Positions 42,507-52,014 of a stretch of DNA of 63,848 nt are shown one piece after another; positions within the stretch are counted from its first letter, which is position 1; each line of letters opens with the position of its first letter. Origin of the DNA: DSXH01 sp037446915 (GTDB taxonomy: Bacteria > Bacteroidota > Ignavibacteria > Ignavibacteriales > Melioribacteraceae); contig JBBIHP010000005.1 in the NCBI GenBank assembly GCA_037446915.1, positions 1 to 63,848 on the forward strand. Reading direction: 5' to 3'. The position numbers and the translations under genes are program-made. The notes under the pieces are model-generated. The model did no database searches, had not been told where the DNA came from, and saw only the letters and a list, made by a program, of their open reading frames with translations.

Positions 42507-43565
42507 TTAACATATTCGGGGTAATTGCTCACCTGAAATCATGTCAATAATTCTATTTGTACCGATAGCTGTTTTCATTACAACCGTTTGGGGATTTTTG
42601 TCTGTTACTTCACCAATAATCGATGCATCCTTGCCGAACTCTTGTAACTGCATTTTATTCAATACACTTTCAGCATTTCCGGGATCAATAAACGCGACCA
42701 GTTTCCCTTCGTTTGCAATATAAAGCGGATCAAGACCGAATATTTCACAAGCTGCCTTTACATTACCGGCAATAGGAATTTTATCTTCATAAATTCTAAT
42801 ACCTACATTCGATTGAGTGGCAATTTCATTAAGTGTACTTGCCAGTCCACCTCTTGTAGGATCCCTCAAAACATGAATATTCTTTGATTCATTAAGCATT
42901 ACCGACACCAAAGCATTTAGTGGGGCCAGGTCGCTAAGGATCTCAGATTCAAATTCAAGCCCATCGCGTGCAGATAAAATTGCAATTCCGTGTTCCGCTA
43001 TTTTTCCGCTTAGAATAATCAAATCACCCGGTTTTGCATTGTGAGGGTTAATATTAACATCATCGGGAATTATCCCGATGCCAGAAGTATTTATATAAAT
43101 ACCATCACCCTTCCCCTTGTCAACAACTTTCGTATCACCTGTAACAATCTTGACATTTGCTTTTCGTGATGCATTTTTCATTGCAACAACAATTTGCCAC
43201 AGAGTTTCAATTTCAAAACCTTCTTCCAAAATAAAACTCACTGAAAGATAAATAGGAATAGCGCCGGCCATAGCAAGATCGTTTACGGTTCCATAAACTG
43301 CAAGCTCTCCAATATTTCCTCCCGGGAAAAAAACAGGATTTACAACATATGAATCAGTTGTAAATGCCAATCTTTTGCTCTCAACTTTAAACATGGCACT
43401 ATCGTGAAGTACATCGAGTACTTCGTTACCAAATTGTGAAATGAAGATTTTCTGAATTAACTGATTAGTAAGTGTTCCGCCCCCACCATGTGCCATCAAA
43501 ATTCTATCATACTCAGTTCTGGAAATCGGGCATACTGAACCCATGTAATTTGCGTTTTCATTCAT
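42507..43565 (-). CDS. hypE: Hydrogenase maturation protein HypE
   Basis: HypE makes the CN ligand by dehydrating a thiocarboxamide on its own C-terminal Cys. Here the C-terminus is LPRIC, the required tail. The ATP-binding PurM-like region has MAHGGGGTLTNQLIQKIF, VNDLAMAGAIP, VTGDTKVVDKG and RDPTRGGLA. I start at ATG 43565 because it places the M.HGGGG motif at the usual distance. A start at 43640 would overlap hypD by about 60 nt. The start lies 13 nt after the hypD stop. It is the last gene of the hyp operon and converges on the kinase. Confidence 0.95.
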   Translation of the reverse strand: MNENANYMGSVCPISRTEYDRILMAHGGGGTLTNQLIQKIFISQFGNEVLDVLHDSAMFKVESKRLAFTTDSYVVNPVFFPGGNIGELAVYGTVNDLAMAGAIPIYLSVSFILEEGFEIETLWQIVVAMKNASRKANVKIVTGDTKVVDKGKGDGIYINTSGIGIIPDDVNINPHNAKPGDLIILSGKIAEHGIAILSARDGLEFESEILSDLAPLNALVSVMLNESKNIHVLRDPTRGGLASTLNEIATQSNVGIRIYEDKIPIAGNVKAACEIFGLDPLYIANEGKLVAFIDPGNAESVLNKMQLQEFGKDASIIGEVTDKNPQTVVMKTAIGTNRIIDMISGEQLPRIC

Positions 43566-43578
43566 AATGTACTCAACA

Positions 43579-44661
43579 TTATTTAGTATAACGATAGTAA
43601 GCAGAACACGCACCTTCAGAAGAGACCATAGGTGCTCCAAGAGGAATTTCCGGCTTACATTCTTTTCTGAATGCCGGACAATCCCCGGGCTTTTTTAATC
43701 CTTGCAAAATTTCTCCCGCAATACAAATATCTGGTTCATCAGATCCGGTTACGGAAATATTAAAAACTGTTTCCGCATCATAGTGTGAATACTTAGACTT
43801 AATTTTCAAACCACTTTGTGGAATAACACCGATTCCTCTCCAATTTCTATCCGTTATCTCAAAAACATCCGATATTATTTTCTTTGAGTGAATATTTCCT
43901 TCCTTTCTTACAGCTCTGCCATATTGATTTTCAATAAAACAATTTCCGTTCTCTAATTGGTTAATAACCATTAACAATCCTGATAGAATATCAACCGGTT
44001 CAAATCCTGTAACAACCATTGGTGTTTTGTATTTTTCTGCTAAAGGGATATATTCTTCGTAACCCATAACAGTACAAACATGACCTGCGGTTAAGATTCC
44101 ATGTATAGAATTCTTACCTGATTTCAGTAAGCATTCAATAGCCGGTGGAACTAAAACATGTGAACACAACATAAAATAATTTTTTAATCCGCGACGTTCA
44201 GCTTCAAAAATTGTGAAAGCATTTGCCGGTGCGGTAGTTTCAAATCCGACTCCAAAAAAAACTATTTTCTTATCCGGATTCTGTTCAGCAATTTTAACTG
44301 CATCAAGCGGAGAATAAATCATTTTTACATTTCCGCCTTTTGATTTTGCTTCCAGCAAATTTGAATCAGTGCCCGGGACTCTTAGCATATCTCCATAAGA
44401 AACAAGAATAATATCAGGTCTGGATGCCAGTAAAATTGCTTTGTCGATCATCTCAATTGGTGTAACACATACCGGGCAGCCCGGACCATGAATTAATAAT
44501 ATTTGAGGTGGCAATAATTCTTCGATTTTATATTTAAGAATTGTGTGTGTTTGTCCTCCGCATATTTCCATTATATTCCAATTACGGGTAATAATAGATT
44601 TAATTTTCTCACTCAAAAGTCTAACTGATTCAGCATCCCGATATTCATCAACATATTTCAT
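43579..44661 (-). CDS. hypD: Hydrogenase maturation protein HypD
   Basis: HypD is a 360-residue iron-sulfur protein that works with HypC to assemble the Fe(CN)2CO unit. The conserved motifs are EICGGQTHTI (about residues 33-42), GPGCPVCVTP (about 65-74), and a C-terminal CPAFRKEC and CSAYYRY segment with cluster Cys residues. It starts 5 nt after the hypC stop. No frame breaks are seen. Confidence 0.96.
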   Translation of the reverse strand: MKYVDEYRDAESVRLLSEKIKSIITRNWNIMEICGGQTHTILKYKIEELLPPQILLIHGPGCPVCVTPIEMIDKAILLASRPDIILVSYGDMLRVPGTDSNLLEAKSKGGNVKMIYSPLDAVKIAEQNPDKKIVFFGVGFETTAPANAFTIFEAERRGLKNYFMLCSHVLVPPAIECLLKSGKNSIHGILTAGHVCTVMGYEEYIPLAEKYKTPMVVTGFEPVDILSGLLMVINQLENGNCFIENQYGRAVRKEGNIHSKKIISDVFEITDRNWRGIGVIPQSGLKIKSKYSHYDAETVFNISVTGSDEPDICIAGEILQGLKKPGDCPAFRKECKPEIPLGAPMVSSEGACSAYYRYTK

Positions 44662-44666
44662 AACAA

Positions 44667-44918
44667 CTATTCCCCGCTCTCTCTTTTTGTCGAATCCACC
44701 ATCTCGTTTATTATTCGAAGTGTTTCAATCGCTTCTTTCTCATCAATTTTGTTTAATGCAAATCCTACATGAACGATTACATAATCACCAATTTTTAGGT
44801 CATCAATCCACTGAGCTGTTACATCTTTAACAACACCGTTAAAATTAACCTTTGCTGTTTTTAAATTCGGATTGCTTTCATCAATCGAAATTACTTTTCC
44901 GGGTAATGCCAGGCACAT
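44667..44918 (-). CDS. hypC: Hydrogenase maturation chaperone HypC
   Basis: An 83-residue small chaperone with the diagnostic MCLALPGKV N-terminus. Cys2, after Met removal, forms the contact with HypD and the hydrogenase large subunit. GDYVIVHVGFAL is also typical of the family. It sits between hypF and hypD in the hyp operon. Confidence 0.96.
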   Translation of the reverse strand: MCLALPGKVISIDESNPNLKTAKVNFNGVVKDVTAQWIDDLKIGDYVIVHVGFALNKIDEKEAIETLRIINEMVDSTKRESGE

Positions 44919-44957
44919 TTAATTCTCCTTTTGTTTATCATCAATCGTGAAATTATT

Positions 44958-47246
44958 TCATTCAAAATCACCCATGTAATTTATTACAGCAGCAATTTGC
45001 CCAAGTGAAATTCCTCCATCATTGGGGGGAACCCGCTGGTGCCAGTAAACTTTTTTATTATCAGATTCCAATAAATCAATAATCCGTTCCATCAAAAAAA
45101 GATTTTGAAAACACCCGCCGCTCAGAACTATTTTATTTATGCTGGACTTCTTTGCAAATTCAAGAATAATCCTCGCAAGTGTATTATGGAATTTTGCTGC
45201 GATTGTAGAATGCTTTACTTTATTTTTAATATCAATTAGTATCTCGGCCAACATTTGGTGCCAGTCAACTTCAATTATATTATTTGATTCAAATCCGAAA
45301 GGATAATAAGAGGTTTCGTTTATATCGGCAATAAACTCAAGCTTCATCGCAGCTTCGCCTTCATAATTTGATCTATTGCATAAACCTAATAATGCTGAAA
45401 CAGCATCGAACAATCTTCCAACGCTTGAAGTATGGTAGGTATTGATCTTGTTTTTAAGTTGTTGCAAAATCATTTTCCGATCGTTTACATCAATAAAATT
45501 AATCAATGAATGGGGCAATTGTTGTTCTCTATCATTTTCAAAAAAAGAATATATGGCACCGATAGCAGAACGCCACGGTTCTTTAATAGCTTGTTCACCG
45601 CCGGGCAACCAGAACTTTTTGAATTGCCCTATATGTTTTAATGCGTAATTATCCGAGTAAAAAAATTCACCGCCCCATATAGTTTTATCTTCTCCAAATC
45701 CCGTTCCATCCCAGGATACACCCAGAGCTTCGCCATCAATTTCGTTTTCTAATCTGCAAGCCGCAATATGTGCATAATGATGCTGTACACTCTTTTGCTC
45801 AATCCCTAATTCCAGAGCATATTTAGTTGATATGTAATCGGGATGACAATCGGTTACTACTATTTCGGGCTTTACCTCATATAGATTTTGAAAGTCAGCA
45901 ATTACTTTTTTAAAAACACTAAATGATTCTTCTGTTGAAAGATCTCCAATATGCTGGCTGATAAAAATAGAATTTCCTGATCTTAATGAGATGGTATTTT
46001 TAAGATGTCCTCCAAGAGCCAGAATTTTTGAATTACTCCCTTCGGGATTGTTGTCCCTAATATTAATTGGTAAAGGAGCAAATCCGCGGGCTCGTCGTAG
46101 AATCGTCCTCTTACTTTTTACTATTCGGGCTATTGAATCGTCAACATGACGTAAAATTGTTCTGTTATGAACAAGGAAATAATCAGCAATACCATATAGT
46201 CTTGTTAAAGCTTCACAATTATCAATGCATATCGATTCCTCAGAAAGATTTCCACTGGTTGCAATTACTGGTTTTTTATATTCATTGATGATGATGTGGT
46301 GTAAGGGAGAATAGGGAAGCATAATTCCAAGATATGGATTATCAATAGCAACCGCGCGGGAAATAAATTCATGATAGTTTTTTTTCTTTTTTAAGAGAAC
46401 AATAGGTGCTTCAGGAGAGATTAGAAGATTTTCTTCTTCTTCTGAAGTAATGCAACATTCTTTTACCTTTAGAATGTTAGGAAACATTACTGCAAAAGGT
46501 TTTTCATCCCGTTTCTTTCTTTCTCTTAATTGTTTAATTACTTTTTCATCATTTGCATCTGCAATAAGCTGAAATCCTCCAATCCCTTTTACTGCTATTA
46601 TTTTTTTTTGAAAGATGAAATCAATAGCGGTAAGTAAAGCTTTATAACCTTTTGCAATTATACTGCCGTATTTATCCCATAATTCTATTTGAGGACCACA
46701 TACCGGGCATGCAATCGGTTCCGCATGAAATCTTCTGTCGGAAGGATTTCCATATTCCCTTCTGCAATCGCTGCACATAACAAAGTCGCTCATTGAGGTA
46801 TTTGCTCTATCGTATGGTAAATTTCTTATGATAGAAAATCTGGGTCCGCAATTTGTACAATTTATAAATGGGTACATGTATCTTCGGTTATTGCAATCAA
46901 ATAGTTCTATTAAACAATCATGGCAAGTTGAAATATCGGGTAGTACGATTGTGGAAGGAGAACTTGATGAATCACTTTCCATAATAATAAATTTACAGTG
47001 CCCAACCGGATCTAAAAAAGAATACTCTAAGCTTGTTATATTAGCCAGTGGGGGTTTATCTTTACTTAATTTCAGTAGAAAGGTATTAAGATGCTTCTCC
47101 TCCCCTTCGACTTCAATTTTAAGTCCGCTTGAAACATTTTTAACATAACCGTTTAATAATAACTCAACTGCCGTTCTATATACAAACGGCCTGAATCCAA
47201 CTCCTTGCACCGCTCCATTAATATGGATTACTAATCGGGAATTCAT
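44958..47246 (-). CDS. hypF: Carbamoyltransferase HypF
   Basis: A 762-residue protein that turns carbamoyl phosphate into a carbamoyl adenylate and transfers it to HypE. Domain order is acylphosphatase (about 1-90, GAVQGVGFRPFVYR), zinc-finger pairs (about 105-185, with CHDC, CTNCGPRF, CSDCRREYG, CPVCGP), YrdC-like (about 205-385, KGIGGFQLIADA) and Kae1-like carbamoyltransferase (about 400-760, HHYAHIAACRLE, SGGCFQN). All four parts are intact. The stop of hypB overlaps the start by 4 nt (ATGA). Confidence 0.97.
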   Translation of the reverse strand: MNSRLVIHINGAVQGVGFRPFVYRTAVELLLNGYVKNVSSGLKIEVEGEEKHLNTFLLKLSKDKPPLANITSLEYSFLDPVGHCKFIIMESDSSSSPSTIVLPDISTCHDCLIELFDCNNRRYMYPFINCTNCGPRFSIIRNLPYDRANTSMSDFVMCSDCRREYGNPSDRRFHAEPIACPVCGPQIELWDKYGSIIAKGYKALLTAIDFIFQKKIIAVKGIGGFQLIADANDEKVIKQLRERKKRDEKPFAVMFPNILKVKECCITSEEEENLLISPEAPIVLLKKKKNYHEFISRAVAIDNPYLGIMLPYSPLHHIIINEYKKPVIATSGNLSEESICIDNCEALTRLYGIADYFLVHNRTILRHVDDSIARIVKSKRTILRRARGFAPLPINIRDNNPEGSNSKILALGGHLKNTISLRSGNSIFISQHIGDLSTEESFSVFKKVIADFQNLYEVKPEIVVTDCHPDYISTKYALELGIEQKSVQHHYAHIAACRLENEIDGEALGVSWDGTGFGEDKTIWGGEFFYSDNYALKHIGQFKKFWLPGGEQAIKEPWRSAIGAIYSFFENDREQQLPHSLINFIDVNDRKMILQQLKNKINTYHTSSVGRLFDAVSALLGLCNRSNYEGEAAMKLEFIADINETSYYPFGFESNNIIEVDWHQMLAEILIDIKNKVKHSTIAAKFHNTLARIILEFAKKSSINKIVLSGGCFQNLFLMERIIDLLESDNKKVYWHQRVPPNDGGISLGQIAAVINYMGDFE

Positions 47247-47893
47247 CTATTAAGTTGATTCTTTATCCATTCACACCATAAATCCATCCCTTCTCCTGTA
47301 TAGCAAGAGGTAGCAAATATTTTTAAGGATGGATTTATTTTTAATGCATTTTTACTTAACTGATCAATAGAAGAATTTACGAACGGCAGTAAATCAATTT
47401 TATTTATAATCATCACAGAAGAGTTTCTAAATACAACAGGATATTTCAAAGGTTTATCATCCCCCTCTGTTACACTTACAACAACTACTTTTAAATTTTC
47501 TCCAAGATCAAAACCGGCGGGGCATACCAGATTTCCAACATTCTCAATTATCATGAGATCAACTTGTGTAAAACTCCCTTTGGAAAAGGCATCATTTACC
47601 AAATTCGCTTCTAGATGGCACCCACCATTTGTAATTATCTGTACAACTGGAATTGCAAGGGAATTCAACCTCTGTGCATCAAGATCAGTTTGTGGGTCGC
47701 CTTCTATTACACCTATCTTAATTTGTTCACCAAGTTGCAAAATTGTTTTTTCAATTAAACTTGTCTTTCCGGAACCTGGAGAACTGAGCATGTTCATTGT
47801 AAAAATGCTATGCGATAAAAACATTTTTCTATTACGCTCAGCAATTTGATCGTTCTTTTCTAAAATTTTTCTCTCAATTTTTAACACGCTCAT
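47243..47893 (-). CDS. hypB: Nickel-inserting GTPase HypB
   Basis: A 216-residue SIMIBI-class GTPase that inserts nickel together with HypA. It shows the P-loop SSPGSGKTSL (about residues 36-45), EGDPQTDLDAQRL, the metal-binding NGGCHLEANLV, and the NKIDLL guanine-binding motif. The N-terminal His-rich or CxxCGC nickel-storage stretch seen in some homologues is absent, so the nickel store must be elsewhere, perhaps the adjacent transporter. It is preceded by hypA 12 nt upstream. Confidence 0.96.
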   Translation of the reverse strand: MSVLKIERKILEKNDQIAERNRKMFLSHSIFTMNMLSSPGSGKTSLIEKTILQLGEQIKIGVIEGDPQTDLDAQRLNSLAIPVVQIITNGGCHLEANLVNDAFSKGSFTQVDLMIIENVGNLVCPAGFDLGENLKVVVVSVTEGDDKPLKYPVVFRNSSVMIINKIDLLPFVNSSIDQLSKNALKINPSLKIFATSCYTGEGMDLWCEWIKNQLNR

Positions 47894-47905
47894 ATTAACC
47901 TCTTT

Positions 47906-48253
47906 TTAATCGTCATTCATCTGTATGCTTTCTATAAAAAGTTCAGCACCTGAAAAAAGTTGAAGATCATTGCTATTGCAATTTGGACATACAAAATTAT
48001 TCATCTTTATTGGATGAATCTCTTGACAAATATTACACTTCACCTTAAGTGCAACGATTTCCAGTTCAAGTCTTACACTGTTTAATATAGTGCCTTCGAT
48101 TAGTGAATTAAATGCAAACAGTAATGAATCCGGCAATATATTGCTGAATTCTCCCACATGGATTTTTATGGTTTGAATTTTGGGTAAGTCGTCAACAGGG
48201 ATTATTCTTTCAATATGACTTATAATTTCTTTAGCTAAAGAAAGCTCATGCAT
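47906..48253 (-). CDS. hypA: Nickel chaperone HypA
   Basis: A 115-residue nickel metallochaperone. I start at ATG 48253 because the protein must begin MHELSLAKEI: Met1, His2 and Glu3 bind nickel. A start at 48274 would bury this motif. The zinc site is CNIC and CPNC (about residues 71-92). It is the first gene of hypABFCDE. Confidence 0.95.
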   Translation of the reverse strand: MHELSLAKEIISHIERIIPVDDLPKIQTIKIHVGEFSNILPDSLLFAFNSLIEGTILNSVRLELEIVALKVKCNICQEIHPIKMNNFVCPNCNSNDLQLFSGAELFIESIQMNDD

Positions 48254-48361
48254 ACTAAGTCCGGTGATCAACAAGTAATAAAAATGACTTGCATGTCTTT
48301 TACAATATACGAATTTTATGATAACGTATTCTATAATTTATGTAATAATTATAGGAGTAAT
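48254..48361. promoter_or_regulatory. Divergent promoter region between hypA and the Ni transporter gene
   Basis: A 108-nt region between two divergent starts must hold the promoters of both the hyp operon and the transporter gene. It is AT-rich, and no consensus element stands out. An AGGAG site precedes the transporter ATG. Confidence 0.45.
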
Positions 48362-49072
48362 ATGAATAACGAATTAATACTTTTATTATTCACTTCTGCT
48401 TCTGTAGGAATAATCCACACAATATTAGGTCCCGATCATTACATACCTTTCATTGCCCTGGCAAAAGCATACAACTGGAGCATTAAAAAAACAATAATAA
48501 TTACATTCCTCTGTGGTTTGGGCCATATATTGAGTTCAGTTGCATTGGGTATTGTTGGATTTTTATTGGGAATAACAATAAGCAATCTTGAAACGGTTGA
48601 GTCGATAAGAGGTGAAATTGCTGCATGGCTTCTTATAGGCAGCGGACTTGCATATTTTATTTACGGAATTAAAAAAATAGTTAGGAAAATTCCTCATCAT
48701 CATCATTTCTCTAATAAAAACAATTTTGATCCGTCGAGTAATTTTACAAATGTAAATTCCGACTCTGGTGAAATAAAGGGTATTGATAAAAGACTTACTC
48801 CCTGGTTGCTTTTTCTGATATTTGTTTTCGGTCCCTGTGAAGCATTAATACCAATATTAATGTATCCGGCTGCTGTTAACAGTGTAATCGGAATGATTTT
48901 AGTAACCTTTGTATTTGGAATAGTAACCATTGCTACAATGATAACGGTTGTTATTACTTCCATATACGGTCTAAATTTTTTAAAGATGGGTAAATTTGAA
49001 AAATACACTTATGCATCGGCAGGTTTTGTAATTTTTATATGCGGAATAGCAATTAAATTCTGGGGCTTATGA
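48362..49072 (+). CDS. Nickel/cobalt transporter-like membrane protein (UreH/HupE/NiCoT-like)
   Basis: A 236-residue protein with about six membrane helices. The N-terminal helix has a HTILGPDHYIPF motif (His and Asp in the NiCoT/UreH style) and a GLGHILSS motif. A cytoplasmic loop contains HHHH. GPCEALIPILMYPA recurs in this family. I start at ATG 48362 with AGGAG upstream. An alternative ATG at 48248 lies inside hypA. Its position divergent from hypA fits nickel supply for the hydrogenase. The family also includes proteins of other function, so the substrate is inference. Confidence 0.72.
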   Translation: MNNELILLLFTSASVGIIHTILGPDHYIPFIALAKAYNWSIKKTIIITFLCGLGHILSSVALGIVGFLLGITISNLETVESIRGEIAAWLLIGSGLAYFIYGIKKIVRKIPHHHHFSNKNNFDPSSNFTNVNSDSGEIKGIDKRLTPWLLFLIFVFGPCEALIPILMYPAAVNSVIGMILVTFVFGIVTIATMITVVITSIYGLNFLKMGKFEKYTYASAGFVIFICGIAIKFWGL

Positions 49073-49122
49073 TTTGTTGTTAAATATCTTTTTACATCAA
49101 AATAAGAGTAATATGTAAGTAA

Positions 49123-49250
49123 GCAGAGCAAGCGCATCTTAAAGCAATCTACAAAGCAGAGTTAAAGATTTATTATCCAAAGAGCAAGTAAGCTGAATTT
49201 TCTAAAGTATTTTTTTAATTTTAATAAGACAATAATATTCTTTGCTCTGC
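49123..49250. repeat. Long-range inverted repeat upstream of the galactokinase-like gene
   Basis: GCAGAGCAA (49123-49131) and TTGCTCTGC (49242-49250) are exact reverse complements, 110 nt apart. Between them lie several related GCAGAG, GAGCAAGTAAGC-type words. It may form a leader structure for the gene starting at 49274. Confidence 0.3.
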
Positions 49251-49273
49251 ATTATTTTGAATTGGAGGATACA

Positions 49274-50491
49274 GTGGAAAATAATGGAATGAATGGTGAA
49301 AGAAAACTTATTATTTCTGCAAAAAAGAAATTTGAAGAACTCTATAGCGATTTAAAAGGTACTTATATTTTTCTTACCCCGGCAAGTTTAATTTTACTGG
49401 GTGATCATACTCATTATAATGATGGAATTTTATTATCTGCAGCAATTAACAAATACTCTTTAATTCTCGCTCGAAAAAGAATCGATAACAGAATTAATCT
49501 AAGTGATCTGGTCAAAGAAAAATCGGCAAGTTTTTTAATACACGAAATAAAAAATCAGGATGATTTTCATTTCAGGCATCCTATGTGTCTCCTAAAATTA
49601 CTGAATAATGATGGCTTATTAACTTCTGGATTTGATCTTTTATTTCATTCGGACATCCCGGAATGTTTAGGACTTGGTAATCTTGCATCAAATGAAGTAG
49701 GATTTGCAACTTCTATTAAAAAAATACTTAATCTAACTATTGCCAACAACGATTTGCTTGGTTATGTGAGAAAATGTGAATTGGAGAATCTTGGCAAGAT
49801 TTCAAATATCGCGCATCACTATACAGTAAAATATGCTTCCGAAAATAAATTATTTTCAATTGATTTAAGGAACATGGTCTATAAATCCGTTTCATATAAC
49901 TATGATAATCTTAACCTGATTATAGCTAACACAAAAGATAAAATTCCATTTATTGCAGATACGTGCAACGAGAGGATATCAGAATGTGATGTGGGAGTAA
50001 AGGGTCTTAGACTTTATATCTGGGGAATTAAAAATTTACGCGATGTGGAGCAGAGTTTCTTATTACGTCATTATCATATGTTGCCCAAGAGAATTTTCAA
50101 TCGGGTTCTGTATAATGTTAACGAAAGGATACGAGCCGAAGAAGCACTAAAATATCTTAAAAAGAATATGATTAAAGAATTCGGGAATTGTATAACACAA
50201 TCCCATTGGAGCATTTCCAATGATTACGAATTGAGCTGCGATAAATGTGATTTTCTTGTTCAGAAATCATCTGAATTATCCGGGGTTCTCGGTTCAAAAA
50301 TGATTAGCTGTTCACCATGGCGTTCAACTTTTCATCTTGTTGAAAAAGACAAATCCAAATCATTCATAAAACAAATCACTAAAGCATATAAAGACAAATT
50401 CGGAGAAGAGCCGGAATTTTACAATTTTACAATATCGAATGGAATGAAGGAAATATCATTCAAAAAATTTGAGATGCAAGAAGCAAATTAG
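49274..50491 (+). CDS. Galactokinase-like GHMP-family protein, probably degenerate
   Basis: A 405-residue protein resembling galactokinase along its length: TPASLILLGDHTHYNDG near residue 40 equals the PGRVNLIGEHTDYNGG signature. The GHMP phosphate loop, normally PxxxGLSSSA, is ECLGLGNLASNEV here (about 130-142), and the C-terminal GGGFGG loop is replaced by MISCSPWRSTFHLV (about 343-356). Both are ATP-binding elements, so kinase activity is doubtful. I start at GTG 49274, which has a GGAGG site 5 nt upstream, rather than the TTG at 49262. It precedes the TPR gene by 92 nt and may work with it. Confidence 0.75.
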   Translation: MENNGMNGERKLIISAKKKFEELYSDLKGTYIFLTPASLILLGDHTHYNDGILLSAAINKYSLILARKRIDNRINLSDLVKEKSASFLIHEIKNQDDFHFRHPMCLLKLLNNDGLLTSGFDLLFHSDIPECLGLGNLASNEVGFATSIKKILNLTIANNDLLGYVRKCELENLGKISNIAHHYTVKYASENKLFSIDLRNMVYKSVSYNYDNLNLIIANTKDKIPFIADTCNERISECDVGVKGLRLYIWGIKNLRDVEQSFLLRHYHMLPKRIFNRVLYNVNERIRAEEALKYLKKNMIKEFGNCITQSHWSISNDYELSCDKCDFLVQKSSELSGVLGSKMISCSPWRSTFHLVEKDKSKSFIKQITKAYKDKFGEEPEFYNFTISNGMKEISFKKFEMQEAN

Positions 50492-50583
50492 TCTATTTAT
50501 TGCGGTAAATTCTAAAATTAAAATCAACTTGATTTTCACTTCTCTTAGTAATACATTTTCCCACGAATTAATTAGGAGTATAA

Positions 50584-52008
50584 ATGAGTTTTTCCGAAGA
50601 CTATTTGAATGAGAATCTGGATAGAGATTTTGATGAAAAAGAGATTAAAACAAGGATAAAAACTTCGAACGAACATATAAATAACGGACAGATACTTGCA
50701 AATATTGATTACATAGAAGATACAATTCAACTCTGTTTAGAAAACGATTATCTGGACGATGGATTAATATTAACCGACGCAGCTATTTCAATAACTCCAT
50801 TCAATTCAGAGCTGTGGCAATTCAAAGGAATTTTTCTAAACAATTCATTTCAATTTGATGAAGCTTATAATTGTTTCAGAAAATCCCTGTCACTGAATCC
50901 AAATGATGTTGAAACATTTATAAACATTTCGATCGCAGAAGACAATCTGGGTATGTTCGAAGATGCAGTAGAATCTTTAAAGAAAGCCCTTACATTCGAA
51001 CCGAATAATTCCGAAATCTATTTTAATCTTGGAATATTATTCGAAAAAAGAGAACAGTTCAGCGTAGCAATTAACTACTTTAAACAAGCTGTTGATATAG
51101 AACCTGAATATTTAGAAGCATGGTATGAACTTGGATATTGTTACGAGAATTCAAATCAACTTATAGAAGCTCTTGGTGCATACGAAGAATTTTTAAACAA
51201 CGACCCCGATAACTTTACCGGCTGGTATAATAAGGGAATTGTTCATCTTAGAATGGAACAGTGGGAAAAAGCAATTAATTCATTTGAACTGGCAATTGCA
51301 TTAAAGGATGACTTTTCCAGTTCATGGTTCAATTGCGGTTATTCCTATTCAAAAGTCGGAAGATTCAGCGAAGCATTAAGCGCATATAAAAAAGCTTACG
51401 ATCTGGATCCATATGACGAGACTATACTCTTTAATATGGGACAAACATACGAAGAGCTCGAAAATTACCAGCAAGCAATTAAATGCTATACAGAAGCAAT
51501 TAAGCTGGATATTGAATACTACGAGGCTTTTCTTGCACGTGGTTATTGTTACGATTCAATCGGTAAATTTCAGCTTGCGTTGAAAGATTTTAACAAGGCA
51601 ATTTCTCTTACAAGTAATCCGGAAGATGCCTGGTTTGCAAAAGCAGATCTTGAATACTCACTCGGACAGTTAAACGATTCTGTAACAAGCTTCAAAAAAG
51701 CAATTGAACTTAACAACGATAATTTTGGTGCCTGGTATAAATTAGCAGAAACATACTTTGAAATGGGTGCCTGGCTTGAATCACTAAAAGCTTTCGATGA
51801 GTGTATAAGATTAAAACCGAATCATGCTAATTCATATTACGGAAAAGCCAAAATCAATTTTTTGCTCAGTCAAACTCAAGAAGCAATTGAATGTCTTAAA
51901 AAAACATTTGAACTGGATCCGAGTATTAGGAATGAATTCACTCGCGATTACCCGGAAGTAAAATCATCTAAACTTTTTACTAAACTACTTGATGATAATA
52001 AATCTTAG
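50584..52008 (+). CDS. Tetratricopeptide repeat protein
   Basis: A 474-residue protein made almost wholly of TPR units after a charged N-terminal lead (about 1-60). About ten to eleven repeats of roughly 34 residues are visible, with patterns such as WYNKGIVHLRMEQWEKAINSF and ALKDFNKAISL. Canonical W, G, Y, A and P positions are retained. There is no signal peptide or membrane helix. TPR proteins scaffold complexes; the partner here is unknown. AroE follows after 6 nt, so co-transcription is likely. Confidence 0.92.
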   Translation: MSFSEDYLNENLDRDFDEKEIKTRIKTSNEHINNGQILANIDYIEDTIQLCLENDYLDDGLILTDAAISITPFNSELWQFKGIFLNNSFQFDEAYNCFRKSLSLNPNDVETFINISIAEDNLGMFEDAVESLKKALTFEPNNSEIYFNLGILFEKREQFSVAINYFKQAVDIEPEYLEAWYELGYCYENSNQLIEALGAYEEFLNNDPDNFTGWYNKGIVHLRMEQWEKAINSFELAIALKDDFSSSWFNCGYSYSKVGRFSEALSAYKKAYDLDPYDETILFNMGQTYEELENYQQAIKCYTEAIKLDIEYYEAFLARGYCYDSIGKFQLALKDFNKAISLTSNPEDAWFAKADLEYSLGQLNDSVTSFKKAIELNNDNFGAWYKLAETYFEMGAWLESLKAFDECIRLKPNHANSYYGKAKINFLLSQTQEAIECLKKTFELDPSIRNEFTRDYPEVKSSKLFTKLLDDNKS

Positions 52009-52014
52009 TTTTTT

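Noticed and set aside
48248..48361. An N-terminal extension of the nickel transporter from ATG 48248
   Set aside because: It would overlap hypA and adds residues not seen in the membrane topology. ATG 48362 has a good AGGAG.
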